NCBI GenBank assembly: GCA_019973575.1
Contig: BPUI01000001.1
Span: forward strand, 1,872,342-1,936,341
Direction of reading: 5' to 3'
DNA: 64,000 bases
Source: Gemmatimonadetes bacterium T265
GTDB lineage: Bacteria; Gemmatimonadota; Gemmatimonadetes; Gemmatimonadales; Gemmatimonadaceae
The notes beneath the pieces are model-generated. The model was given only the letters and a program-made list of their open reading frames with translations. It did not search any database and was not told where the DNA came from. The number at the start of each line of letters is the position of its first letter. Position 1 is the stretch's first letter. Positions 42,457 to 50,709 of the stretch are shown one piece after another. Position numbers and translations under genes: made by a program.

Positions 42457-43942
42457 GACCCAGGCGGCGCAGCCGCAGTCGTACGCGCCCGACGCCGCGG
42501 CGGCACCCGCGCTCCTCGACCAGATCGTCGCCGAGGGGCGGCTCGGGCGCGGCGACGAGGCCGCGCGGGACCGCGGGCGCGAACTCGTGCGCCGCTTCGT
42601 CGAGCAGGTGCTCGAGGGCGCGATCACCGTCGGCCGCGACACCGAGGCGATGGTCAACGCGCGCATCGCGCAGATCGACGACCTCATCTCGCGCCAGCTG
42701 AACGCGGTGATGCACGCGCCGCAGTTCCAGAAGCTCGAGGGCACGTGGCGCGGGCTCAAGTACCTGATCTCGCAGACGGAGACGAGCGACAAGCTGAAGA
42801 TCAAAGTCCTCAACGTCTCGAAGAAGGAGCTGCTGAAGGACCTCCGCGGCGCGTCCGAGTTCGACCAGAGCGCACTCTTCAAGCGGGTCTACGAGGAGGA
42901 GTACGGCACGCTGGGCGGGGCGCCGTTCAGCGCGATGGTCGGCGACTACGAGTTCGACCGCGGCGGGCAGGACGTCGAGCTGCTCGAGCGCATCTCGCAG
43001 GTGGCCGCCGCCGCACACGCGCCGTTCCTGACCGCGGCGGCGCCGGCGATGTTCGACATGGACAGCTTCTCCCAGCTCGACCAGCCGCGCGACCTCGCGA
43101 AGATCTTCGACACGACCGAGTACGCGAAGTGGAAGGCCTTCCGGCAGACGGAGGACTCCCGCTACGTCGCGCTCACCTGCCCGCGCGTGCTGCTGCGCGT
43201 GCCCTACGGCCCGGGGGAGAACGAGGAGCCGGTCGAGGCGTTCGACTTCCACGAGCACGTCACCGGCCGCGCGCACGACGACTACCTGTGGGGGAACGCG
43301 GCCTGGGCGCTCGCGGCCCGGGTGACCAACGCGTTCGCGCTCTCGGGCTGGTGCGCGATGATCCGCGGCGTGGAGGGGGGCGGCCGGGTCGAGGGGCTCC
43401 CGGTGCACACGTTCCAGACCGACGCCGGCGAGACGGTGCTCAAGTGCCCGACCGAGGTGCAACTCACCGACCGGCGCGAGCACGAGCTGGCGAACCTCGG
43501 CTTCGTCGGGCTCGTGCACGAGAAGGAGACGCCCAACGCGGTGTTCCTCAGCGTGCAGTCGGGGCAGAAGCCCAAGCTCTACGACACGCCCTCGGCCACC
43601 GCCAACGCCCGCCTCTCGGCGCAGCTGCCCTACATCTTCGCCGTGTCGCGCTTCGCGCACTACCTGAAGGTGATGATGCGCGACAAGATCGGCAGCTACA
43701 CGTCGCGCGCGGAGACCGAGGCGTTCCTCAACCGCTGGATCTCCAACTACGTGGTGGGCAACGCCGACGCGCCGATCTCGGTGAAGGCGAAGCGCCCGCT
43801 CAGCGACGCGCGCGTCGAGGTGGCCGAGGTGCCGGGCAAGCCGGGCGCCTACCGCGCGATCGCGTACCTCCGGCCGCACTTCCAGCTCGACGAGATCAAC
43901 ATCTCGATGCGCCTCGTCGCCGAGCTCCCGTCGGCGAAGTAG
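42449..43942 (+). CDS. tssC: T6SS contractile sheath protein TssC (VipB)
   Basis: This 497-residue large sheath subunit has family landmarks LEGTWRGLKYLI, VYEEEYGTLGG, FGALIGDYEF-like AMVGDYEFDRG, the HYLKVMMRDKIGSYTSR segment and AYLRPHFQLDEINISMRLVAELP at the end. Together with TssB it polymerises around the Hcp tube and contracts; ClpV recycles it. Confidence 0.97.
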   Translation: MAETQAAQPQSYAPDAAAAPALLDQIVAEGRLGRGDEAARDRGRELVRRFVEQVLEGAITVGRDTEAMVNARIAQIDDLISRQLNAVMHAPQFQKLEGTWRGLKYLISQTETSDKLKIKVLNVSKKELLKDLRGASEFDQSALFKRVYEEEYGTLGGAPFSAMVGDYEFDRGGQDVELLERISQVAAAAHAPFLTAAAPAMFDMDSFSQLDQPRDLAKIFDTTEYAKWKAFRQTEDSRYVALTCPRVLLRVPYGPGENEEPVEAFDFHEHVTGRAHDDYLWGNAAWALAARVTNAFALSGWCAMIRGVEGGGRVEGLPVHTFQTDAGETVLKCPTEVQLTDRREHELANLGFVGLVHEKETPNAVFLSVQSGQKPKLYDTPSATANARLSAQLPYIFAVSRFAHYLKVMMRDKIGSYTSRAETEAFLNRWISNYVVGNADAPISVKAKRPLSDARVEVAEVPGKPGAYRAIAYLRPHFQLDEINISMRLVAELPSAK

Positions 43943-43988
43943 CGCCCCCACGACCACCACCCCGACCACCGCACGAGGACCACCGACA

Positions 43989-44486
43989 ATGGCGTTCGAC
44001 ACGTACATGAAGATCCAGGGCATCGACGGCGAAGCCACCGCGAAGGGCATGGAGAAGCAGGTCGCCCTCCAGAGCTTCAGCTGGGGCGCCTCCAACCCGA
44101 CCAACCACAACCCGGGCACCACCGGGCTCGCCGCGAGCCGCGTCACGGTGAGCAGCTTTAGCTGCCTCAAGCAGACGGACAAGACGAGCGCGCCGCTCTT
44201 CCTCGCCTGCTGCAAGGGGACGCACATCCCCGAGATCGACGTGACGATGCGCAAGGCGGCCGGCGACGCCGGGCAGGCGCCCTTCCTCGTCTACAAGTTC
44301 AAGAACTGCCTCGTCGAGAGCGTGCAGTGGGCGGGCTCGAGCGGCGGCGACGACACCCCGACGGAGTCGGTCTCGATCGCCTTCGACGAGGTCGAGATCA
44401 CGTACAGCCAGCAGGACACGAAGGGCGGCGCGGTCGGCAAGCCGGCCGTCGGGGCCTGGAATCTCGCCACGTTGGACGGCAAGTAG
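43989..44486 (+). CDS. hcp: T6SS tube protein Hcp (TssD)
   Basis: This 165-residue Hcp-family protein has MAFDTYMKIQGIDGEA, LQSFSWGAS, GTHIPEIDVTMRKA, VYKFKNCLVESV and VSIAFDEVEITYSQQD. It forms hexameric rings of the inner tube. A GAGGA ribosome-binding site lies 9 bp before the ATG, fitting high expression. It is followed immediately by tagJ. Confidence 0.97.
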   Translation: MAFDTYMKIQGIDGEATAKGMEKQVALQSFSWGASNPTNHNPGTTGLAASRVTVSSFSCLKQTDKTSAPLFLACCKGTHIPEIDVTMRKAAGDAGQAPFLVYKFKNCLVESVQWAGSSGGDDTPTESVSIAFDEVEITYSQQDTKGGAVGKPAVGAWNLATLDGK

Positions 44487-45299
44487 GTGCCGCCCGCCGT
44501 GCACGCCCAGGAACTCTTCCGCGCCGCCCGGCTCGACGCGGCGATCGAGGCGTTGGGCGGCGAGCTGCGCGAGCGCCCGTCGGACGCGCGCGGGCGCACG
44601 TTCCTCTTCGAGCTGCTCGCCTTCGCCGGCCAGTACGACCGCGCCGCCCGGCAGCTCGACGTGCTCGGCGCGGCGGGGCCCGGCGCGGAGGGCGGCGCGC
44701 TGCTCTACAAGAGCGCGCTCCACGCCGAGCGCGAGCGGCGCGAGCTGTTCGAGCGCGGCGGGGTCCCGGCGGCCGCGGACGGGGGCGCGGAGGCGGAGGG
44801 CGCCGTCGCGTCCGACGGGCCCGGCCTAACGAGCGACGCCCCAACGGGCGGCACCCTCAACGGCCGGCGCTTCGCGTCGATCGCGGACGCCGACCCGCGC
44901 ATCGGGGCGCGCCTCGAACTCTACGCGGCGGGGCGCTACCTGCTCCTGCCCTTCGTCCACGTCGCCTCGGTGCGCCTGGAGCCGCCGCAGCGCCTGCGCG
45001 ACCTGCTGTGGGCGCCCGCCGTGGTGCGCACCGGCCCGCGCTTCCGCGGCCGCGAGCTCGGCGAGGTGCTGCTCCCGGTGATGACGCCGCTCGCGAGCGC
45101 GCATCCGCACGACGAGGTGCGGCTCGGGCGCGTGACAGAGTGGGTGGCGCTCGACGCGCCGGCCGGGGGCGAGGCGCCGGTCGGGCAGAAGCTGCTGCTC
45201 GTCGACGGCGACGAGGTGCCGCTGCTCGAGGTGCGCGAGCTCGTCATCGACGCGCCCGACGTTCCGGCCGTGCGGCACGCCGCGCCGCAGGCCGCCTGA
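44487..45299 (+). CDS. tagJ: T6SS accessory protein TagJ (ImpE)
   Basis: This 270-residue protein starts at a GTG directly after the hcp stop. The N-terminal helical repeats (ELFRAARLDAAIEALGGELRERPSDARGRTFLFELLAFAGQYDRAARQLDV) are diagnostic of ImpE/TagJ, with the C-terminal ImpE domain after about 120. In other species TagJ binds the TssB N-terminus and aids sheath recycling by ClpV. Confidence 0.92.
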   Translation: MPPAVHAQELFRAARLDAAIEALGGELRERPSDARGRTFLFELLAFAGQYDRAARQLDVLGAAGPGAEGGALLYKSALHAERERRELFERGGVPAAADGGAEAEGAVASDGPGLTSDAPTGGTLNGRRFASIADADPRIGARLELYAAGRYLLLPFVHVASVRLEPPQRLRDLLWAPAVVRTGPRFRGRELGEVLLPVMTPLASAHPHDEVRLGRVTEWVALDAPAGGEAPVGQKLLLVDGDEVPLLEVRELVIDAPDVPAVRHAAPQAA

Positions 45300-45311
45300 C
45301 CCGGGCCGCGC

Positions 45312-47186
45312 GTGCCGCTTCCCGCCGACCTGCTGACGCCGATCCCCGGGGCGAATCCGGCCGGCGTCTACCTCGCGTACGACTCGGCCGACGACACGTA
45401 CGCCCGCATCCAACAGGCGCGGCGCGAGGAGGTGGTCGGCAGCCTCGACGGCCCGGCCCGGCCGGCCGACCAGGGCGAGGTGATCCGCCTCGCGGCCGGC
45501 GCGCTCGCGGCGAGGACGAAGGACCTGCAGCTCGCCGCGTGGCTCGCCGAGGCGCTGCTCAAGCGCGACGGGTTCGCCGGACTGCGCGAGGGCCTCGGCG
45601 TGCTGCTCGCCCTTGTCGAGCGCTTCTGGGACGTGGTGTACCCGGAGCCCGAGGACGGCGACCTGGAGCTGCGCACCGCACCGTTAGGCATGATCGCGAC
45701 CGGCCTCCTCGCCGCGGTCCGGCTCGCGCCGCTCACGCCGTCGGGGTACGGCTTCCTGAAGTATGCCGAGTCGCGCGACGTCGGCTACGAGGCCGACGCG
45801 GACGACGACGAGGACCGACGGGCGCGCCGCGCGGCCCGCCTCGCGGACGGGCAGCTCGCCGCCGAGGACTTCGACCGCGCCGTGTCGGCCGCGCCGATGG
45901 CGTTCTACGAGCAGCTCGTGGCCGACCTCGGCGCGTGCCTCGGCGCGGTCGACGCGCTCGAGCGGGCGGCGGCCGACCGCGCGGGCGACGCGGCGCCGAG
46001 CTTCGGCCGCCTGCGCGACGCGCTCGGCGAGGTCGCGCTCGCGGCGCGCGCGCTGTGCGTGCGGCGGCGCGCGCAGGAGCCCGGCGCGGCGCCCGCCGAC
46101 GCCCCGGCGCCGCCCGCGCCCGAGACCGGCGGGGCGCGGGCTGTGCCGATGCCTAACGTGCAGGCGCTGGACGGAGCGCCGTCGGGAGCGGCGCCCACCG
46201 CCCCCGCGCCGGTCGCCGCGCCCGCAATCACCGCCCCCGCGATCCCGGGCGGGCCGGAGGGGCAGCTCGTCGCCGCCGCGCACGCGCTGCGCCGCGCGCG
46301 GCCGCACGACCCGGCGCCCTACCTCGCGCTCCGCGGGCTCCGCTGGGGCGAGCTGCGCGCGGGGGTGCCGGACGGCGGGCCGTTCGGGTCGCCCGCGGCC
46401 GCCCCCGCGCCCACGCTGCTCGAAGCGCCGCCGACCGCGGTGCGCGCGCACCTCAAGACACTCGCCCTCGCTGAACGTTGGGCCGAGCTGCTCGACGCCG
46501 CCGAGCAGGTGATGGGCGCGGCGCACGGGCGCGGGTGGCTCGACCTGCAGCGGCACGTGCTCGCCGCCTGCGCCGGCCTCGGCACCGACTACGACGCGGT
46601 CGCGCACGCGGTGCGTGGCGCACTCGGCGCGCTGCTCGCCGACTTCCCGGGGCTGCCGGGGGCCGCGCTCATGGACGACACGCCGGCGGCCGGGGCCGAG
46701 ACGCGGCGCTGGCTCGCCGCGGTCGGGCTCGCGCCCGCGTCGGACGGCGCGACGTCCAACGGCCTCGCGCCCGCCGACGAGGGGGCCGCCGACGACGCGC
46801 CGGCGGCCTACACCCGCGCGCTCGCCGCCGCCCGCGGCGGGCGCCCCGAGCGCGGCGTCGCGCTGCTCGCCGACGCGCTCGCGCGCGAGCGGAGCCCGCG
46901 CGGGCGCTACCTCCGCAAGACGGAGATCGCGGCGGTGATGGTCGAGGCCGGGCTCGACGCGGCCGCGACGCCGATCCTCGAAGAGCTGATCGAGCTCGCC
47001 GAGGCGCACAAGCTGGAGGCCTGGGAGGCGGGCGACGTGGTCGCGCGCCCGATCGTCCTCCTCTGCCGCTGCCTGGACCGCGCGGGCGGCGACGCCGACG
47101 CGCGGCGCGCGCTCTACCTGCGCGCTTGCCGCCTCGACCCGCTCGAGGCGCTTACCCTGCCGGGCGGCGCGACCGCGGGCGCGTGA
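45312..47186 (+). CDS. tssA: T6SS cap/baseplate protein TssA (ImpA)
   Basis: This 624-residue protein has an ImpA_N domain (DLLTPIPGANPAGVYLAYDS, RFWDVVYPEPEDGD) in the first 130 residues. A long middle part and a C-terminal helical domain (LARERSPRGRYLRKTEIAAVMVEAG, LEELIELAEAHKLEAWE) follow. It coordinates tube/sheath polymerisation. The length suggests the long TssA class with VasJ-like C-terminus. GTG start. Confidence 0.9.
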   Translation: MPLPADLLTPIPGANPAGVYLAYDSADDTYARIQQARREEVVGSLDGPARPADQGEVIRLAAGALAARTKDLQLAAWLAEALLKRDGFAGLREGLGVLLALVERFWDVVYPEPEDGDLELRTAPLGMIATGLLAAVRLAPLTPSGYGFLKYAESRDVGYEADADDDEDRRARRAARLADGQLAAEDFDRAVSAAPMAFYEQLVADLGACLGAVDALERAAADRAGDAAPSFGRLRDALGEVALAARALCVRRRAQEPGAAPADAPAPPAPETGGARAVPMPNVQALDGAPSGAAPTAPAPVAAPAITAPAIPGGPEGQLVAAAHALRRARPHDPAPYLALRGLRWGELRAGVPDGGPFGSPAAAPAPTLLEAPPTAVRAHLKTLALAERWAELLDAAEQVMGAAHGRGWLDLQRHVLAACAGLGTDYDAVAHAVRGALGALLADFPGLPGAALMDDTPAAGAETRRWLAAVGLAPASDGATSNGLAPADEGAADDAPAAYTRALAAARGGRPERGVALLADALARERSPRGRYLRKTEIAAVMVEAGLDAAATPILEELIELAEAHKLEAWEAGDVVARPIVLLCRCLDRAGGDADARRALYLRACRLDPLEALTLPGGATAGA

Positions 47187-47195
47187 CTTCGGCGC

Positions 47196-47765
47196 ATGCC
47201 TAACACGCCGGCCCCCACGCCGTCCGCCCGCCGGGGAGCGCTCGAGCGCCCTGTCCGCCCGTCGCTGCTCGACCGGCTCACTGACGCCGCGCCGCACGCG
47301 GCGGCCGAGCGCATGCCGACTCGCCGCGAGTCGGTGGAGGCGTACACGCAGGCGCTGCGGCGCGACCTCGAGTGGCTCCTCAACACGCGCCGCCAGCTGG
47401 CCGACGTGCCCGAGGGCCTCGACGAGCTGCGGCGCTCGCTCGTCCGCTACGGCCTCCCCGACAGCGCCTCGCTGCTCCGCGACGCGCCCGAGGCCCGCGC
47501 GCGCCTGCTGCGCGCGGTCGAGGAGGCGGTGACCGCGTTCGAGCCGCGGCTCGCGGGCGTGCGCGTCGTACTGCGCGACGCGGCCGACGGCGCGCCGCTG
47601 CCGGCGAACCCGGGGGGCGCGCGCGCGGCCGGGGCGCTGCGCTTCACCGTCGAGGGAATCCTCCGCCTGGAGCCGGAGCCCGAGCGCGTCGTCTTCGACA
47701 CCGTATTTGAGCCGAGTCGCTCCGAATACCAGGTGCGCGGCGGCGGGGGGCTCCCGGATGCGTGA
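47196..47765 (+). CDS. tssE: T6SS baseplate protein TssE (gp25-like)
   Basis: This 189-residue protein has RPSLLDRLTD near the start and the gp25/TssE segment (VRRDLEWLLNTRR-like RDLEWLLNTRRQLAD, SLVRYGLPD, IRRAVEEAVTAFEPRL-like stretch). It links baseplate and sheath initiation. It overlaps tssF by 8 bp. Confidence 0.93.
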   Translation: MPNTPAPTPSARRGALERPVRPSLLDRLTDAAPHAAAERMPTRRESVEAYTQALRRDLEWLLNTRRQLADVPEGLDELRRSLVRYGLPDSASLLRDAPEARARLLRAVEEAVTAFEPRLAGVRVVLRDAADGAPLPANPGGARAAGALRFTVEGILRLEPEPERVVFDTVFEPSRSEYQVRGGGGLPDA

Positions 47766-49590
47766 GGACCTGGTCGACTACTACGAGCAGGAGCTGCGCT
47801 TCCTGCGGCGCATGGGGGCGACGTTCGCCGAGCGCTATCCCAAGGTGGCCGCGCGCCTGCAGCTCGAGCCGACCAAGTGCGAGGACCCGCACGTCGAGCG
47901 GCTGCTCGAGGGCTTCGCGCTGCTCGCCGCGCGCGTGCACCTCAAGCTCGACGACGACTTCCCCGAGGTGAGCGAGGCTCTGCTCGGCGTCGTCTACCCG
48001 CACCACCTCCGCCCGCTCCCCGCCTGCTCGGTGGTCCAGTTCCAGCTCGACCCCGAGCAGGGGCGCCTCACGACCGGGCTGCGCGTGCCGCGCGGGTCGG
48101 TCTTGCACTCGCCGCCGGTGCAGGGGACGCGCTGCGCGTTCCGCACGTGCTACGACACGACCGTCTGGCCGGTGACCGTCGCGGCCGCGCAGTGGGTGGC
48201 GCCCGAGGCGCTGCGCCCGGCCGTGCGCGCGGGCGAGGCCGTGGGCGCGCTCCGCCTCGAGCTGCGCTGCGCGCCCGGGCTCACCTTCGCCGCGCTCGAC
48301 CTGAGCGCGCTGCGCCTCTACCTGCACGGCGAGGGCGGGCTGCCGGCCACGCTCTACGAGCTGCTCTGCCGGAGTTGCACGCGCGTGCTCGTCCGCGAGC
48401 CGGGGGGCGGGCGGGTCGTCGAGCTGTCGCCGTCGGTCGTGCGCCCCGTGGGCTTCGAGGAGGACGAGCGCCTGCTGCCGTACCCCGGCCAGTCGCTCGC
48501 CGCGTACGGGCTGCTGCAGGACTACTTCGCGCTGCCGCAGAAGTACCAGTTCCTCGACCTCGCCGCGTTCGACGCCGTACGCGCGGCGGGCTTCGGCGAG
48601 GCGGTCGAGGTGGTCTTCCTGGTCGGCGCCTTCGAGCGGCCCGAACGCCGGCAGGCGCTCGCGACGGCGGTCGACGAGCGCGTCGTGCAGCTCGGCTGCG
48701 CGCCGGTCGTCAACCTCTTCGCCCAGACGTCCGAACCGATCCTGCTGACGCAGAAGCGCGAGGCGTACCCGTTAGTCCCGGACGCGCGCCGGCGCCTCAC
48801 GGTCGACGTCTTCTCGGTCGACGCGGTGACGGCGGTGACGCCGGGCGAGGGGGAGCCGGTGCGCGTGGAGCCGCTCTACGCGCACCGGCACGGGGGCGAC
48901 CAGTCGCGGGCGCGCGTGTACTGGTACGCGCGGCGGCGCGCGGCGGACTGGCGGCCGGACGGCGGCACGGAGGTCACGCTCTCCTTCGTCGACCCCGCCG
49001 GCCGGCTCGCGCGCCCCGACCGCGACGCGGCCACCGCGCACCTCACCTGCCACAACGGCTCGCTCCCCTCGCGGCTGCCGTTAGGCGGCACGGCGGGGGA
49101 CCTCACGCTGCAGGGCGGCGGGCCGCTGCGCCGCGTGACCGCCCTCGTGCAGCCCACCGACGTCGTACACCCGCCGCTCGGCAAACCGCTCCTCTGGCGG
49201 CTCGTCTCGCAGCTCTCGCTCAACTACCTCTCGCTCGCCGACGGCGACCCGGCGCCGCTGCGCGAGCTGCTGCGGCTGCACGTCGTGCGCGACGAGCCGG
49301 CCGCCGAGCGCCAGATCGCGGGCGTCGTCGGCGTGCGCGGCAGCCCGGTCTACGCGCGCGTGGCGAGCGACTACGGGCTCGGCTTCGCGCGCGGGCGGCG
49401 GATCGACCTCGAGCTCGACGAGGAGCAGTTCGCCGGCGGGGGGGCCTACCTGTTCGCGAGCGTGCTGGAGCGCTTCCTCGCGCTCTACGCGTCGCTCAAC
49501 AGCTTCACCGCCCTCACCGCGCGGACGCGCCAGCGCGTCGCCCCGCTCGGCGAGTGGGCCCCGAGGGCCGGATGCCGGGTCCTGGTCTGA
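47758..49590 (+). CDS. tssF: T6SS baseplate protein TssF
   Basis: This 610-residue protein starts MREDLVDYYEQELRFLRR, the TssF signature, followed by FAERYPKVAARL, EGFALLAARVHLKLDDDFPE and LLGVVYPHHLRPLPA. The C-terminal YLFASVLERFLALYASLNSFT is typical. It forms the baseplate wedge with TssG. The start overlaps the tssE end. Confidence 0.96.
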   Translation: MREDLVDYYEQELRFLRRMGATFAERYPKVAARLQLEPTKCEDPHVERLLEGFALLAARVHLKLDDDFPEVSEALLGVVYPHHLRPLPACSVVQFQLDPEQGRLTTGLRVPRGSVLHSPPVQGTRCAFRTCYDTTVWPVTVAAAQWVAPEALRPAVRAGEAVGALRLELRCAPGLTFAALDLSALRLYLHGEGGLPATLYELLCRSCTRVLVREPGGGRVVELSPSVVRPVGFEEDERLLPYPGQSLAAYGLLQDYFALPQKYQFLDLAAFDAVRAAGFGEAVEVVFLVGAFERPERRQALATAVDERVVQLGCAPVVNLFAQTSEPILLTQKREAYPLVPDARRRLTVDVFSVDAVTAVTPGEGEPVRVEPLYAHRHGGDQSRARVYWYARRRAADWRPDGGTEVTLSFVDPAGRLARPDRDAATAHLTCHNGSLPSRLPLGGTAGDLTLQGGGPLRRVTALVQPTDVVHPPLGKPLLWRLVSQLSLNYLSLADGDPAPLRELLRLHVVRDEPAAERQIAGVVGVRGSPVYARVASDYGLGFARGRRIDLELDEEQFAGGGAYLFASVLERFLALYASLNSFTALTARTRQRVAPLGEWAPRAGCRVLV

Positions 49591-50645
49591 CGCCCGCCTC
49601 TGAAGTGTCTAACGTCGTGGCGGGCGACGCGCCGGGGCGCGTGCCCGCGCGCGACCGGCTGCGCGCGCTGCTCGCGGCCGAGGACACGAGCTTCGGCTTC
49701 TTCCGGGCGGTCGAGCTGCTGGAGCAGCTGCACCCGGAGCGCGCCCCCGTGGGCGGCTTCGGCGACCCGGCCGACGAGGTCGCGCGCTTCGGCGCGAAGC
49801 CGTCGCTCGCCTTCCCGGCCGCCGAGCTGCGTGTGGTCGACCTGCCGGCCGACGCGCCCGCGGCGCTCGAGGTGACGTTCCTGGGCCTCACCGGCCCGTC
49901 GGGCGTGCTGCCCAACTACTACACCGAGCAGGTGATGGCCCGCGTGGCCGCGCGCGACACGACCCTGCGCGACTTCCTCGACCTGTTCCACCACCGCCTC
50001 GTCTCGCTCTTCTACCGCGCGTGGCGCAAGACGCGTCCGCAGGGGACCGGGGCGGGCGCGCTCGCCGGCGGTTCGGCGTGGCTCACCGCGCACCTGCGCG
50101 ACCTCGTCGGCCTCGGCACGCCGGGGCTGCAGGACCGGCTCCCGGTGCCGGACGAGGCGCTGCTCTACTACGCGGGGCTGCTCGTCCCGCAGCCGCGCTC
50201 CGCGTCCGCGCTCCGTCAGCTGCTGTCGGAGTACTTCGGCGTGCACACGGAGGTCGAGCAGTTCGTCGGCGGCTGGTACGCGCTCGCGCCGGGCACGCAG
50301 TGCGCCCTCGGCGAGGACGACGCGTCGACCCGGCTGGGCGACGGCGCGGTCGCGGGCGACGAGGTGTACGACCAGCAGGGGCGCGTCCGCGTGCGCCTCG
50401 GGCCGCTCACGCGCGCGCAGTACGCCAGCTTCCTGCCCACGGGCGGCGCGCGCGCCGCGCTCGGCGCGCTGGTGCGGCTGTTCGCGGGCGACGCGCTCGA
50501 CGTCGAGCTGCAGCTCGTACTCGCCCGCGACGAGGTGCCCGCGCTCGTGCTCGGCGACCCGGACGCGCCGCCGCTCGGCTGGTGCACGTGGCTCCGCGCC
50601 CGGCCGATGGCGCGCGACCCCGACGACGCCGTGCTCGCCCTGTGA
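49572..50645 (+). CDS. tssG: T6SS baseplate protein TssG
   Basis: This protein of about 357 residues starts at ATG 49572, inside the tssF end (19-bp overlap). TssG hallmarks are FFRAVELLEQLHP, VTFLGLTGPSGVLPNYYTE, FLDLFHHRLVSLFYRAWRK and LLSEYFGVHTEVEQFVGGWYAL. It is the wedge partner of TssF. Confidence 0.95.
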   Translation: MPGPGLTPASEVSNVVAGDAPGRVPARDRLRALLAAEDTSFGFFRAVELLEQLHPERAPVGGFGDPADEVARFGAKPSLAFPAAELRVVDLPADAPAALEVTFLGLTGPSGVLPNYYTEQVMARVAARDTTLRDFLDLFHHRLVSLFYRAWRKTRPQGTGAGALAGGSAWLTAHLRDLVGLGTPGLQDRLPVPDEALLYYAGLLVPQPRSASALRQLLSEYFGVHTEVEQFVGGWYALAPGTQCALGEDDASTRLGDGAVAGDEVYDQQGRVRVRLGPLTRAQYASFLPTGGARAALGALVRLFAGDALDVELQLVLARDEVPALVLGDPDAPPLGWCTWLRARPMARDPDDAVLAL

Positions 50646-50709
50646 TCCGCCTTCGTATTTGCCGCGGCGCCCCGCGCGCCTAACGCTTCCCCCATTTCCG
50701 AGCCGCCGC